NCBI GenBank assembly: GCA_022925895.1
Contig: JAKSYS010000013.1
Span: forward strand, 213,354-277,353
Reading direction: 5' to 3'
Length of the DNA: 64,000 bases
Source of the DNA: Fragilaria crotonensis
Taxonomy: Eukaryota; Bacillariophyta; Fragilariophyceae; Fragilariales; Fragilariaceae
The translations under genes were made by a program, and so were the position numbers. Below, piece by piece: positions 1-11,426 of this stretch (position 1 is its first letter; every line of letters starts with the position of its first letter). Below the pieces are notes generated by a model, which worked only from the letters and a program-made list of their open reading frames with translations, searched no databases and was not told the origin of the DNA.

Positions 1-90
1 TCTTGAGCCACTGGCTCTTGAGCCACTGGCTTAAGCCAATGGCTCAAGAGCCAGTGGCTCAAGAGCCAATGGCTCAAGAGCCAACGTCTT
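1..90. repeat. Tandem array of short palindromes
   Basis: About five and a half tandem copies of a 15-bp unit whose core GAGCCANTGGCTC is itself a perfect palindrome apart from the central base, joined by AA or TT. The array starts at the window edge, so its full length is unknown. Each unit could form a small hairpin, and the array as a whole can pair in many registers. No function can be assigned. Confidence 0.85.
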
Positions 91-1567
91 TTTGAATATC
101 CCTACATAGTACTAGTTCATCCAAGACATTGAATCGATGTCGTACTTGTCATAACAAACGAAGTTAAACAACAGTTCCAAAATAAAGCACGGTTTTAATT
201 ATAGTGTATCAACAGAAGATATTCTATCATTTTGGAAACGTGGAATTATTTAGATGTTTGTCGAACAAATTTCTGGTAGATAATCTGCGTAAAAGGTACG
301 AGACACATAAAAGAGCCGAAATTCCGGAACCTCCTGGCCGCGGGCGTTCTGTGTGAAAGCCGGGTTCGCACGAAACGCAACAACCGAGTTTGTGTATGAA
401 GTGCTACGTAATTAGAACTCGGACTAAATGGGACCAGACATGGGACGGTGTGGTACTACAGTATGCTGTGCCAATGGAGTACAATGCGAGTTGCGGTGCG
501 CGGGCAGGCGGCTATTCTTGTCTTCGGAACTCATCTGATTGTCACCGATAACCGCATCCGATAGATAAGCTCGTCGTTTGATCCGAGACGGCGAATCGTA
601 GCATCCGAACGAAACGAGCGCCTGCCTTTCTTTCACGAGCCGCGCGGCATGTCTGTCGAGTGCTTCTTGCGGTTTTTTGGCCCATTTGCTCATGGCGGCA
701 AATTTGTTCGACGAACGAAGTGACAAGCGACAAACGAGACGACTGATACACATGATACCTTTAGTACATTTTTAACGCAACTACATTCAACGCCTGATTT
801 CTTTTACACTTATTCATGTCAGTATAGTATACATAAAATGCTCTCCGATTCTGCGGTTTTGTGGTTATTTCTAGGGAGTACGCCTGTAAGGACCATATTT
901 CACGTTTTCACAGAACAGAACGGGACGTCCGTTCTGCCGAAAACGTTTCGTTCACTGCAAGCACCGGCCTTATTACTGGCGAGAGTACCAGCACAGCCTC
1001 CATGCACAAGTGCACAGTACCGGTACTCACCATCGACTTTCAAGGGGAAACTTGGGAGTTTCAAACTTCGATACTTCGACGTGCATTTTTTTGTATGGAC
1101 ACCATGCTGAAGAACAAAAATCGAACCTAAAATTAATTGGTTATGCGCCCTTGGAAACTTGGAAACTTCGATCGAAATATTTTTGTATGGACACGGCCTG
1201 AGCATATGTAATTGCAGGACAGGTACTCGAGTACAGTACTGCAGCACTGCAGCTCGCCTCTCTACTGTATATATATTCATTTATGAATGCACATCAAAGT
1301 AATGTTCTGCCCTGGGAATATCCTTTTTACTGTGCTTTGTTGTACTTCAGTACCAGGTATTAAGAGTACGTATCGCCTGTCGAGCTACAGTGTCGAGAAT
1401 CCTGTGATTGATATCATCCACAGATCGCAGTTCGCATCTTCTCACGTTCGCACCTGATGTCGACGATCACAAATCACAACTTGTAACTTGCAACACGCAA
1501 CGCAGCTGTGAAGTTGGAATAAGGAAGTGCTCGATTGAAAGGTAACTGTGATCGAGAATACAGGAGT
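91..1567. other. Intergenic, no supported gene
   Basis: Only short overlapping frames occur here. A 109-codon minus-strand frame at 424-753 has no recognisable domain and overlaps a second frame, so it is not called. A short direct repeat is visible: a stretch ending in TTTTTGTATGGACAC occurs near 1060-1103 and again near 1150-1194. The stretch 1190-1400 is rich in GTAC-containing words, as in other intergenic parts of this window. Confidence 0.5.
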
Positions 1568-2228
1568 ATGAATTATCATTCCATCCCCATGGCATCTCCT
1601 CAGGATAATGACGAGGACAAACATAACTTTATCGAGCCGTCAAATTCCAATCCTGCGGCTCGTTTCAGTAATATGGCCTACACTGCATGTGCTGACACTT
1701 TGCAGAGAAGAGGTACTAGTACCTTTGCTAAAGTTGCCATGACTCTCCTTCGCCATTATCGTAACTGTGGCGGTCTTCCTCCTCGTCGGCAGTGGTTCCA
1801 GCAACATCGACGCTGCGGAACATGAGATTCCTATGCTGGGCTTTAGTGGCGTCGCCTCATGTACCTTCGATGAGTGCTTCAGTACCAATTGCAATCCTGA
1901 AGTTGCACCCTTCACCTGTCTCTTCCACAACGGCGGTCCCCACGGTGGATGCAGCACTCTCCCCTGGATCATTGGGACATGCGACAAACAGTGTGATTTG
2001 AGTACCTGCAAGTCCATCGAAATTCCAACCGATACGGATTCGTGCGAATCCATCGCTTGCGACAAGGACTGGTGCCATCAGGGACAACTCTGTGGACCAC
2101 TCGTTCCCTACCAGTGCACAGAAGGTGCGTCCACTTTTGGATGCAGTGCCGATCCACTTCAGTGGACTCTCAGGACCTCCGATACGACGTGTGCGGCGTG
2201 CTGTGATGTATCCACATGTGGAGAATAA
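1568..2228 (+). CDS. Cys-rich single-pass membrane or secreted protein, two internal repeats, one frame break
   Basis: The proposed start is ATG 1568, giving an acidic, Asn/Ser-rich cytosolic N-terminus of about 57 residues. A one-base frame change near 1742-1748 then leads into a hydrophobic segment (SFAIIVTVAVFLLVG) and a secreted domain of about 140 residues ending at 2228. The domain contains two copies of a Cys module: each has C-x(3-5)-C, a ProPhe/ProTyr-x-Cys, a Gly-Cys-Ser before a Trp, and ends in a Cys cluster plus ValSerThrCys or LeuSerThrCys. The layout of cytosolic tail, transmembrane helix and Cys-rich ectodomain is inferred. The frame change may be an assembly indel. An alternative is an intron with its acceptor at the polypyrimidine-CAG near 1791, but that would remove the hydrophobic segment. 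No family is recognised. Confidence 0.5.
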
Positions 2229-2408
2229 GAAAAGGCACTTGCATGTGGGATCTACACGGAGAGCATGAAATGCAATATTGAATTGCCTAAAAAACATTGC
2301 ATGTCAGTGAACAGGAGTGATCTTCGTCCACTCCAGCATCTCTGTCTCCGCTCTACTTCTATCCGCGGCATTGACCTCCTGGGCAATGGACTTTACTTTC
2401 TGAGCCCG

Positions 2409-2730
2409 TCTCCATATAATTTCATGAAAAATACAGCAATACACAGTTTCATACACGTTTACTGATGCTGATATATAAACTCATTCACGATTGCATTGTT
2501 GTGCAAACCTCGCGCGTCATGTATTCTCCATATCGTTTCATGAGGAAAACAGCAAGACACAGTTTCGACGTTTGCTGCTGCGTATAACCTCGATTGTAGT
2601 GTTGTGCAAACCTTTGGTGTCAGGTATTCATGTATTGTTTCATTCATTATCACATGCATTATTTCCTCCTGCGTCGATTTTCCCGCGCTGATTCATCATT
2701 GCGTTGTCGTGCAAACCTTTCGCACGCATT
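2409..2730. repeat. Three degenerate tandem repeats of about 100-115 bp
   Basis: Three successive blocks (about 2409-2524, 2525-2626, 2627-2730) share the order CTCCATAT-x-TTTCATGA..., an A-rich CAGCAA-ACACAGTTTC stretch, then TTGTGCAAACCT followed by a GC-rich tail. The third copy is the most diverged. The array lies immediately past the stop of the minus-strand LRR gene (2815), so it would be in its 3' flank or 3' UTR. No coding potential is evident. Confidence 0.65.
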
Positions 2731-2814
2731 GTTACATTCCGTGTTGCTTACGAGTGCGACCATGTGTTTATCATTGGATGCGGATCATCATCGGTGAAAG
2801 CCAAACTCTTCGCT

Positions 2815-4935
2815 TCACCGGAGGAACACTGGAGGCGTTTCTTCGTAGTCTTCATTGAAGTCATAGTAGTGCATTCCGGAAAACCCATCTTGCCATTTGG
2901 GATCGTACTGCGAGAGACGGTCATCGGTGTTGCAAGGCTCTGGATCATTGTCGTTACAACAAAATTTGCAGCAAGTGCAGTTCACTTCAGGCATGCTACG
3001 AGTACCATCCGCAGCAAGCAAGGCTTTGCAGTCTGCAGTCACTCCAAACGCGGGCTGGAGACTGCAAAAGGGATCCAAACTCCCAGTGATGTTGTTATGA
3101 TCCAACAACAAAAGCCCTGTTTTCCGGACAAGAGAATCATAGCATGTGGGTTAGTTCCAAGAAAAGTGTTCCAAGCATCTCTCGATAAAGAAGTACGGAA
3201 CGTACACAAATTGCTGGCGTGGTCGAATTCTGCAGGCAACATGCCCTCCAATTTGTTCCGATTCAACAAGAGGTAGAGCAAACTCGACATGTCCGTGAGG
3301 CCCGATGGAATCTCGCCCGTCAGCTCATTGTTGTCGAGGTCCAACAAAACAAGTTCATCCAAATCTTCCAACCAAACCGGAATCGCTCCGGTGCGGAACG
3401 AGTGCTTGAGACTCAAGTCATGCAACTTTTCAAGGTTTTGGTAGGTGTCAGGAATTTGGCCCTGGTCAAACGACGTGTCCGCCATGAACAGATACCGGAG
3501 CTTCGTCAAGTCGCCAAGGAAGTCGGGCATTGTTCCCGTGAAATCGGTTGACGTGATATCCAGATGAGCCAAGTCCGTAAGATGTGCGACACTTGAGGGA
3601 AAGGGAATGCCGGCGATGGGGTTCCTGTGTATAGTCAACATCTGGACTTTGTTGCCCTCTGGAATTTCGTCCGGAAACTCACTAAACTTGTTACTATTGA
3701 CATCCATGACCAACAAACTATCCAAATTCATAAGATGAACTGGGACAGTGCCCTCAAAGTCATTGTTACTGATGTCGAGATGTTCCAATTGTTCGAAACG
3801 GTCCAGAAATGCGCCGTTGATGTCTTGCGCGAAATTGTTCCGTTCCAAGTACAAGTGCTTCAATTTGACCAGCTCTTCCAGGACGACTACGTCGCCGGAT
3901 ATCTGGTTCCCATCCAGCGCCAACTCCTCCAAGTTGGTAAGTTCGGACAAAGAAGCAGGAAGGACCCCGGTCAGTATGTTTTCAGATAGTTTCAATGCTG
4001 TCAAGGCAGTCCACGCTCCAATCCAGTCAGGGATGGTGCCTGATATCGTGCTGCAACCCTGGACATTGAAGGTAACGAGATTCGACAGGGACCGATACTC
4101 TTCTGGTATGGTGCCGCTGAGAGCAGTTCCTTCAACGTTGAGTTCTCTCAATTTTGTTAGCGATCCGAGTTCTTCTGGAAGTGAACCCGAGAGAGCAACA
4201 AACGAAAGCCTAAGATACTCCATGTCTGTCAAAAGTCGGAATTCTGATGGAATTGTTCCGGACAACCCATCGAGGCTGTCTAAAGGTGAGAAACAAATCA
4301 TCGGTCAGCGCACAATCATCTGGTATGGGAGACAGGATTACGTGCGGCACACAGCGCATGGTAGCTACGCTACTGAGGATGGAGCACTTACAAATCTCAA
4401 GGCGGTTGATGCGCCCATCAGAACCGCAACTTGCACCTTGGTACTGGATAGGAGAATCCTCATCGGTGCTTTCCATATTCCAGTTGCAAACATCAGTTAC
4501 AGGATCGATGAAGCCAAGGTTTAAAGCCCAATCATCGCCATGTGTGCTGTAATAGAACACAGCCATGGTGTATGTTTCGGTCCATTTGACAGCAGATTCT
4601 CCTGGCGAAGGACGCGATGAGTAGCGCGCCATGAACGTAGCTGCTTTAGATTGTGGACTCCCTCGCACCGAAAGTGATTCCGTTGAACTAATTTGGTTGG
4701 AGATAAGATACGTACGGACTTCTTGCTCACTGTATTGAGAGGTTTGTTTTGTGGTCAAGGCGATTGTGAGGCCCACGATGAGTGCTAGCGATGCGACACC
4801 AACGATGACAAGGAGTGGGATCCAGTAGGCTCTCTGTCGGGGTTGATTTCGTTTCTCCAATGTCATCGTGAGGTTGGGTTCGCCTTCAACTGGAAGGTCC
4901 TCAAGTTGAGAGGGTATAGTGTGATCACCGCCCAT
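2815..4935 (-). CDS. Transmembrane leucine-rich-repeat protein (three exons)
   Basis: Three exons join in frame: 4935-4392, 4279-3206 and 3116-2815, giving 639 residues. Intron 1 (4391-4280, 112 nt) runs GTAAGT...TTTAG and intron 2 (3205-3117, 89 nt) runs GTACGT...ACAG. Splicing joins the LRR consensus without a break at both sites. The protein has a cytosolic tail of about 36 residues, a transmembrane helix at about 37-61, then an ectodomain starting with the pre-LRR motif (FYYSTHGDDW, then a Cys-Asn-Trp), followed by about 15 plant-type LRRs with the GxIP signature. It ends in a Cys-rich segment (CTCCKFCC). This is the diatom-expanded family of N-terminally anchored LRR proteins. No kinase domain is present, so any receptor role is inference. 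The ATG at 4935 precedes a short GTTGCAG-rich stretch. Confidence 0.88.
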
Positions 4936-7912
4936 GGTTGCAGGTTGCGGGTTGCAGGTTGAAGGTTGCAGGTGTTCTGATTCAGTTTAATATGCTTCTG
5001 AAGGGCATTGTTCTGTCAGCTGGTGCGAGCTCCTTGAAGGCACGCGTCTCGAGCATATCTTCGAACTGTTCGCTTGGTATGACGAGCGACCTATCTTCGG
5101 CTGTCACGCCGTTTAAGTATCTTTGAACTGACATTTATCAGGTTTCTTTAATAGGATGAATTCAGGTTGTTGCGAAATACTGAGTATGTATCTCATGGAG
5201 GTCATCGACCATCGTAATTACACCATGGACTGTTGTCATTTGTTGTTTCATGTATAACGCAGTAAGACACCGGAACTCTGTTCGTCGACATTTATGTCAT
5301 ATACTAAATAAGGTACGAAGTCAACGAATCTCTGCATGATTTTAGTCTGATTTTTAGCGGGAAACATATAGAATCTTTGTATGTACTGTGTACTGTGTAC
5401 TGTACATTTCATCCGAGTTTTTTTCCTGAAGGCTCCAGTACGACAGTACCATAACCCTAGTAGTACAGGGTATTTTTTGAGCGACCCGAAATTCTTGTCC
5501 TTCAAAACAGCCAGACTGGTGCAACAAATGTTTTCAGCGATACTTGTCAATTGCAACAATTGAAGTTAAGTTGTTGTCCCTTGAAGGTATCCAGAGCTAT
5601 GGTGTGCATCCAGTCCTTTCTCTATAAGTCAAGGACTGGATACACCAGATGATTTGTATATGGTGGGTAGTATTGCTTGTTTCTTGTTAACCCCCATACA
5701 AGTTGCAGGTGAAATGTGAAGTACTTTACAACAACTAACACCCTCAAAGTGTTGCCAATCATGTTAGGCAGCAATGGCAGCAATTTTGGTGAGTGTGATT
5801 GTGGTGAAAGAGTGTTGACCATCATCACGTCCTTCTCAGGTAGCTAATTTGGATTGTGTTTAAGTGTTGGCCTTTGTGGCTGTACTCCTTTTTGGTGTGG
5901 AAAGCAAGGCAATACTTGCAAACAAGAACATGGGATACATTGGCTCTGGTGTCTGACCAGCAGACAGATGATGATCTTGTTGCTGGGTGATTGACCCGTA
6001 CATACCAAGAAGCAACCTAGCAAATCCTAAAGCTACCTGACGACGAGTAAAGGCTTCTTGGAAACAGGTTGCAATAACCAAGGTGACTCCCAAGTCTGCC
6101 AAGCCAGTGGAGGTGTCACGGAGCCTCACAGATACTGTCCTGGAAATGATGCTCTCCGTAAAATCCGTAATTACAAGAAGAGATCTGTAAGGTTTCTTTT
6201 TGCATCACGTCCGTGACCACATTGCTCCTCCTCAGGACTTCAACTGGTGACCTTCATTTCCAGAGATCTACTGTCCTTGCCCTTCAGCAAGTCTTCTTGT
6301 TTCTTGAGAAAAAGAAAGCATGATAATTGGTTCCAGAGCAATATCCAACATAGTAGTATTTAGCTCTCAGCACAGAAACATTGTTGATGGATGCAATGAG
6401 CGACCACCACATTCATTCAGCGTATGGGGATCAAAGCACTCAGCCAGTGCATGGCGTTTGAGCAATTCGGGCAATGCTCCAAGACCGTAAATCTTTAGAA
6501 GCCAATTTTGTTGCATGCTAGCTTATTCATGCAGGTTTGGGAACATCATGATGCTGGGGAAGGAATTGTCACAGATTTAGGAAGAGAAAGTTGATAGCAT
6601 TACAGATTGCATTTTTCACAATCAAGAAATGGACATTTTGTTCTGATGTTATGGCGTCTCAACACTTCTTGTCTTTGTTGTTGCACGGAATTTCCCACAT
6701 TGGAGATAAGGACAGTCTGTTGTCCATTTTCTGTACAGGTACCTAATTCCTCTGCTTCAATCCGGACAATGTTACTACCTCATACTGGCATACAATTATA
6801 GTGTTGCTAGAGTAGTGAGGCATGTGGCAGCACACAGGCAAGTCTGGTGTCAACAATGGCTTCAATTTACTTCCACATGGCATGATAACTTGGGTTTTGC
6901 AATTTGACTTCAGCAGCAGCAAGATCACATTATCACCACTTCTGATGAAATGGTTTCTCTTGAAAGCAGCATCACAAACCCTATTGGTGATTCCACTTCT
7001 TTTTGTGACCATTAAATGCACAAACATCTGAATTTGGGAAGTTTTCTCGCAAAGGCTGTCAAATCCTCTAGATTGTTCGGTGGTTCCCCAAATAGTTGGT
7101 GTTTGCAATAGCCGCTATGGCCACACGCTGCTTTTTTCCCATTTAATCGCTATGTTCAGTGGAGAATAACTAGGAAGAATAATGTTGTTTTCTTCTCACC
7201 GAACGTTACGTTTTGACGGCATATCTCCTAACGCTCAGGTCTTCATGGGGGTTCATGTACAGCTGGATCCACGGTTGTGAGCTGCAGCTATAGACTTGAG
7301 GAGGCGCGCTTTTTCATAAATGAAGTAGTGATCAAAGAACATTCGTAAGGAAGTGCCTGTTTTCGATCTAGTACATGGATAGATAGCTTACAGAAGTTTC
7401 GGTCAAATGCCAGAATTCTCTACTGATTTATCAAATTGGACACTTTTATTGGAACAAAGTGGTTCAAGAGGAGCTGCTGTGTGTACCATAGCACATGAAG
7501 TACAAGTGTAATTCTTAACTGTTTTTACGTTCATGTTGATCCTACAAGGCATCGGTTCCCATGGGTTGTCCGCCATGATTGTGAACGTGACTTTCGAACG
7601 GCAAGAATTCGATGAACCAGTATATTGGTAGCATCGGTACAGCAAAGTGTGTCGCATGCAGCAAGATACAGTTTGGAACTGTGGCCAGCTTGTCTGGATT
7701 ACGAGTTTCTCCTCGTGCACTTTCCTGTGGAGTACTCTAGAGTTCCTCAAGAAAGGAGTAGTTGGATGAGTCATCCTGGAAGAATCCCGGTATTCACGAG
7801 TTGATAAAGTGCGATGGATTGCATGTATGCATGCGAAACCAGAATCCAAGAGATGGAGACGTGTGCGAAACACGCGCGTCCAGTCTCTCCTCATTCCTCA
7901 GTGATTGTCGTG
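4936..7912. other. Long intergenic stretch, no assignable gene
   Basis: A short array of GGTTGCAGGTTG-like words lies at 4936-4975, just upstream of the LRR gene start. From 5600 to 7110 several minus-strand frames of 60-120 codons occur (for example 5860-6129 and 6743-7108, and a further frame continuing past 6660). They are split by stops and match no family I can name. They could be exons of an unrecognised gene or remnants of a transposon. 7400-7900 shows one 163-codon minus-strand frame with no recognisable motif. Confidence 0.35.
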
Positions 7913-8524
7913 TCACACAATCTTGGACAGCTCCTCTTCAATGATTCTCTTCCACATCTGATATCCCTTATCATTAAGATGAAGCTGATCTCGGTGAAAG
8001 AATTTCGGATCCGCCTGCTGGTGGTGTTGATTGTCACAAAACATGAATAGACAATCTAAAAACGTGACATTGGTGTGTTTCAAACATTGGCGTCGCATCC
8101 CCTCGCTCAATCGCGTGTATTGCTTTCGCGATTCTGCATCATCATTGAGCCATGGTTCGAATTTTGGACCCAAAACAATCAAATGACAAGTATGACGTTC
8201 GGATGGATGAGGATTGTGATGGGATACTGATGATGATGGTACTGTCATGTTCTCCAACAATGTGTCCATGGCGCGAAGAGTAACTTTCAGTGGAATGCCA
8301 TTCCCAACATCATTTTCACCAGCACAGAAAATGACAATGGTGGGCGAAGCCGTAGTATCATCCTTGAGGAATGAGAAATCGAATTGATCCACCACTTGTT
8401 CCAAGGTTGCACCGGAGTATCCTTGGACTTGCACTTCTGCCTTTGTCGACGATATCGTCCACTCTGGTAACAAATCCGATGGCCATCGAGCAATATCGGA
8501 ATCACCCAGGAGAAGAATCTTCAT
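7913..8524 (-). CDS. SGNH/GDSL-type hydrolase
   Basis: A single-exon protein of 203 residues from the ATG at 8524. An upstream in-frame ATG at 8644 would add 40 residues of low-complexity sequence, so the start that puts the family's first block at the N-terminus is preferred. Block I is LLLGDSDIARW, with the nucleophile Ser at about residue 9. Block II is GYSGAT, block III is GENDVG (Gly and Asn of the oxyanion hole, residues about 69-74), and block V is DQLHLND with the catalytic Asp and His at about 179 and 182. All four SGNH residues are present, so it should be an active esterase or lipase-like hydrolase. The substrate cannot be told. No signal peptide is evident from this start. Confidence 0.85.
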   Translation of the reverse strand: MKILLLGDSDIARWPSDLLPEWTISSTKAEVQVQGYSGATLEQVVDQFDFSFLKDDTTASPTIVIFCAGENDVGNGIPLKVTLRAMDTLLENMTVPSSSVSHHNPHPSERHTCHLIVLGPKFEPWLNDDAESRKQYTRLSEGMRRQCLKHTNVTFLDCLFMFCDNQHHQQADPKFFHRDQLHLNDKGYQMWKRIIEEELSKIV

Positions 8525-11426
8525 TGTCTGCGTCCCATGGCATCGATCGATGGATGTGTGTGTGTGTGTGCTGAACTTTACTGGATTGTTCGTGAGGGGA
8601 TCACTACTAGCTCCAAACGGGTTGCAAGTGTACCTCCGACGCATGATGAAAAAATAATATGAATTGTCGTAGATGCGAGTACATTTTGTACGTGACAGAA
8701 AAAAGCGTCATCCTTGTTTCGCCGCCGACGTGCATTTTAGAATATAAGGTACTACTAGTACTGTACTACCAGGTGCACTTGCGTAGTGCGTACTAGACCT
8801 CAGTTCACGTGTTTCTTCTGGATGATATGACGACCTGCTACTAGTAACTGCTGTTGGTTATCATTAAACACATCATGCTAACTCGATCAAAATCGCAGTT
8901 GCTAATTCATAACGTATTAAACTACCGCAGTCACCACCCAACAGAGCTCGCTTAGCATCTTTAAATTGAAGACTTGAGTCCCTCGCCACTGTTAGCATAA
9001 TGGACGAGCCAGGACAACGAAACATCAGGTCCTTTCCTGCTGCAGGGCATAGCCGACTGCCGACACTCCATCAGGTATTACATCATTGTTGCAGGCTGGG
9101 ATTCCATAATGCCTTCTCATTGCCTCTGGGATCCTATTGAGTCGGGCATCAAAATACTCCATTTGACAAGCCAAGTAATGATACTATGGCAGGCCGTAAG
9201 ATCGTGATCAAAACAAACTCTCCAACCAAAAGTTGATCGAGATATTGAGATTCCGGACATCGCACCAGGCACAACTCCCTTTCCAAGTGTTCAATAGCTG
9301 GAAATGCAACTGAGTGTGCCTTCAATGATTCCATCACGGACCTGCCAGTCGCTCAGGAATTCAATCCGGCTATCAATTTCATATTGCTGTTGTATCCGTC
9401 GGCGCATGAGGAGCAATCAGTAATGACGTCAACCATTCCATTAAAACACCCGGTGATGCTTCCTACTAAGAATGGATTCCATCCACACTCCAACTTTTCC
9501 TGCTGCGATGCCTTCGTCGTCAACAGACAGTGATCCCACCTGAACTTCGATCGAGTATGCCATCCGACACTCCATCACTTGTTCCATCGGTCCAGAGGTA
9601 TTCCTCGATTATTGTCGTCAAAGTCAGGAATTCCCTCGCCTACCAGCCAGAATTCTATCCAACAATCTAAATGATGCTCCATAGAAAATCCAATGCTGGT
9701 CCAACGAAAGTCGATCGAGAAGGTTGATTTCCACAACCACCTTGCGATAACTCGGAATGTGTGTCACCATTGATTGTGCTGACTTCGGCGATTCATCCCA
9801 CCAGTTACTAGTTACACCATCACAAATCAGAATCGTACATGTGGGTTGATCTCGTCAATCTCTCTAGATTCGGTGATGACTTGTCCCCGAAGGATGCAAG
9901 TTGGGCCAAAAGAAGTTGTTGTCGATGTTGTTGTGTCGTCATTGCTACGCTGGAAGTACTATGGTAACATACCAGGACGTACATGATACACGTGCTTACA
10001 AGCGTATATTCGGACTGCCTCCTTGTGCAGGATCTTGTCTCATAGGAGTGGATTTAAAACTCCTGTAGACATATACTAAGCGTGTACGACCCGACCCACA
10101 GTATTTGCTTGCAGTTTTAATATTTTTCGGAGGTACACTTGCAACCCGTTTGGAGGTCGTACTAGAGACCATTCGGGCTCTGAAGGGCTGGCCCGAAATT
10201 CGACACATATCCCATTTTTTAACTGAAAAATTCGAACACACATGTTTAATTTGCTTCCCCGTGGAAGGAAGCAATCATCAACTTCACCAAAACCCAAAAG
10301 TTCGATGAGATCGTGCACTACGTGAGACCTCTACATACATGGAGTACAATGGTGCACGATCTCATCGAAGTTCAAGGAATTGGGAGAGAAAGGTACACTA
10401 CAAACGATCCGAAATATGTCATGTAACGGTCTGTTAACGCGTGTTCGCATTTTCGGGCCAGTCCTTCAGAGCCCGAATGGTCTCTAGTGCCCCCCTGCAA
10501 TATGTCATACGACTCTTGAACGGTTTTTATTATATTGATACATGTATATGATTCGATCTTCCGAATCTAGTGTGTATGGATATCAGATATATGTGCGCGT
10601 GTTACTCGGAGTACATACAGTATTCCACAAATACTATGCATATCCTACTATATTATCCTACTATAGTGTGCGTGCGTCCGTGTGTTACGGAGTATGACCA
10701 CTCTGGGGTACTGGATCAAATGTTGCACTGTTACGTGGATTACATGTACTACAGGTCTACAGTACATAAACGGACGGTAATTTATGTTGAAACGACAGTG
10801 TGTTACGTTACTGAACTACAATACTGTACGAATTCAAAGTTACTGGATGGAATACTCATTGAATTTGCTGTGAACAGGTTGCTTGACAAATGCTACTGTA
10901 AAATATACCGTGCGATGAACTGCAATACTGGGGCATGATGGCATGATAAGTACGTTGTACCTGGTACTGTACTTCATGAAGTTTCCTTCGTTGGTACCAT
11001 GGTACTGCATACTGTAGGGGGAAAAATTAGTGGTACGGAGTACGACCAGGTTGGGGGTACTGTACGTCCAGTTTCCTGTAGTAGACACTCCGATCAAATG
11101 TGAGGTACTTGTACCCACTAGTACAGTTTATATTGTAAACAGCACAATACCTGGTAACAGGTACGGTAGCGGGGCGTTCGGACGGACGGGGTTCCAATCA
11201 CACGTCCAGAGGCGTCATCAATCGCACCATATATCGGATCCACGTCAAACGCTCGGAACCAAATTCAGTCGTATGTCACAAGACACTTTCCAAAGCACGA
11301 CAGAGCCATGATCGTGAAAGGTTTTGTTTCGTGCCCTTGCCTTGTTGTGCAGCAGTCCACATTCGTATTGGTGCGTTAAATACAGTGCTCAGCAGAGATT
11401 CATAGCAGTCAGAAGTTGTGGTCAGT
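8525..11426. other. Intergenic with possible decayed BspA-type LRR remnant and a fold-back
   Basis: On the minus strand between about 9780 and 8990 several stop-broken stretches resemble BspA-type (TpLRR) repeats of diatoms, for example around 9720-9640 and 9330-9150, with spaced Leu/Ile and GxxAF-like positions. The resemblance is by eye and weak. The stretch 10161-10488 forms a long inverted repeat (listed separately). 10560-11200 is rich in GTAC words and carries no convincing gene. Confidence 0.35.
10161..10488. repeat. Nested inverted repeat (fold-back element)
   Basis: The outer arms are 10161-10198 and 10451-10488, 38 bp with one mismatch. The inner arms are 10301-10318 and 10352-10369, 18 bp and perfect (TTCGATGAGATCGTGCAC and its reverse complement), around a 33-nt loop. 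The whole forms a cruciform or long-hairpin structure of about 330 bp. It contains no gene. It may be a fold-back transposon or a non-coding hairpin RNA locus. Confidence 0.8.

Noticed and set aside
424-753. 109-codon minus-strand ORF
   Set aside because: No recognisable domain, overlaps another frame of similar size, and shows no supporting context.
6743-7108. Possible transposase fragment on the minus strand
   Set aside because: A brief resemblance to DDE transposon sequence could not be extended to any catalytic motif.
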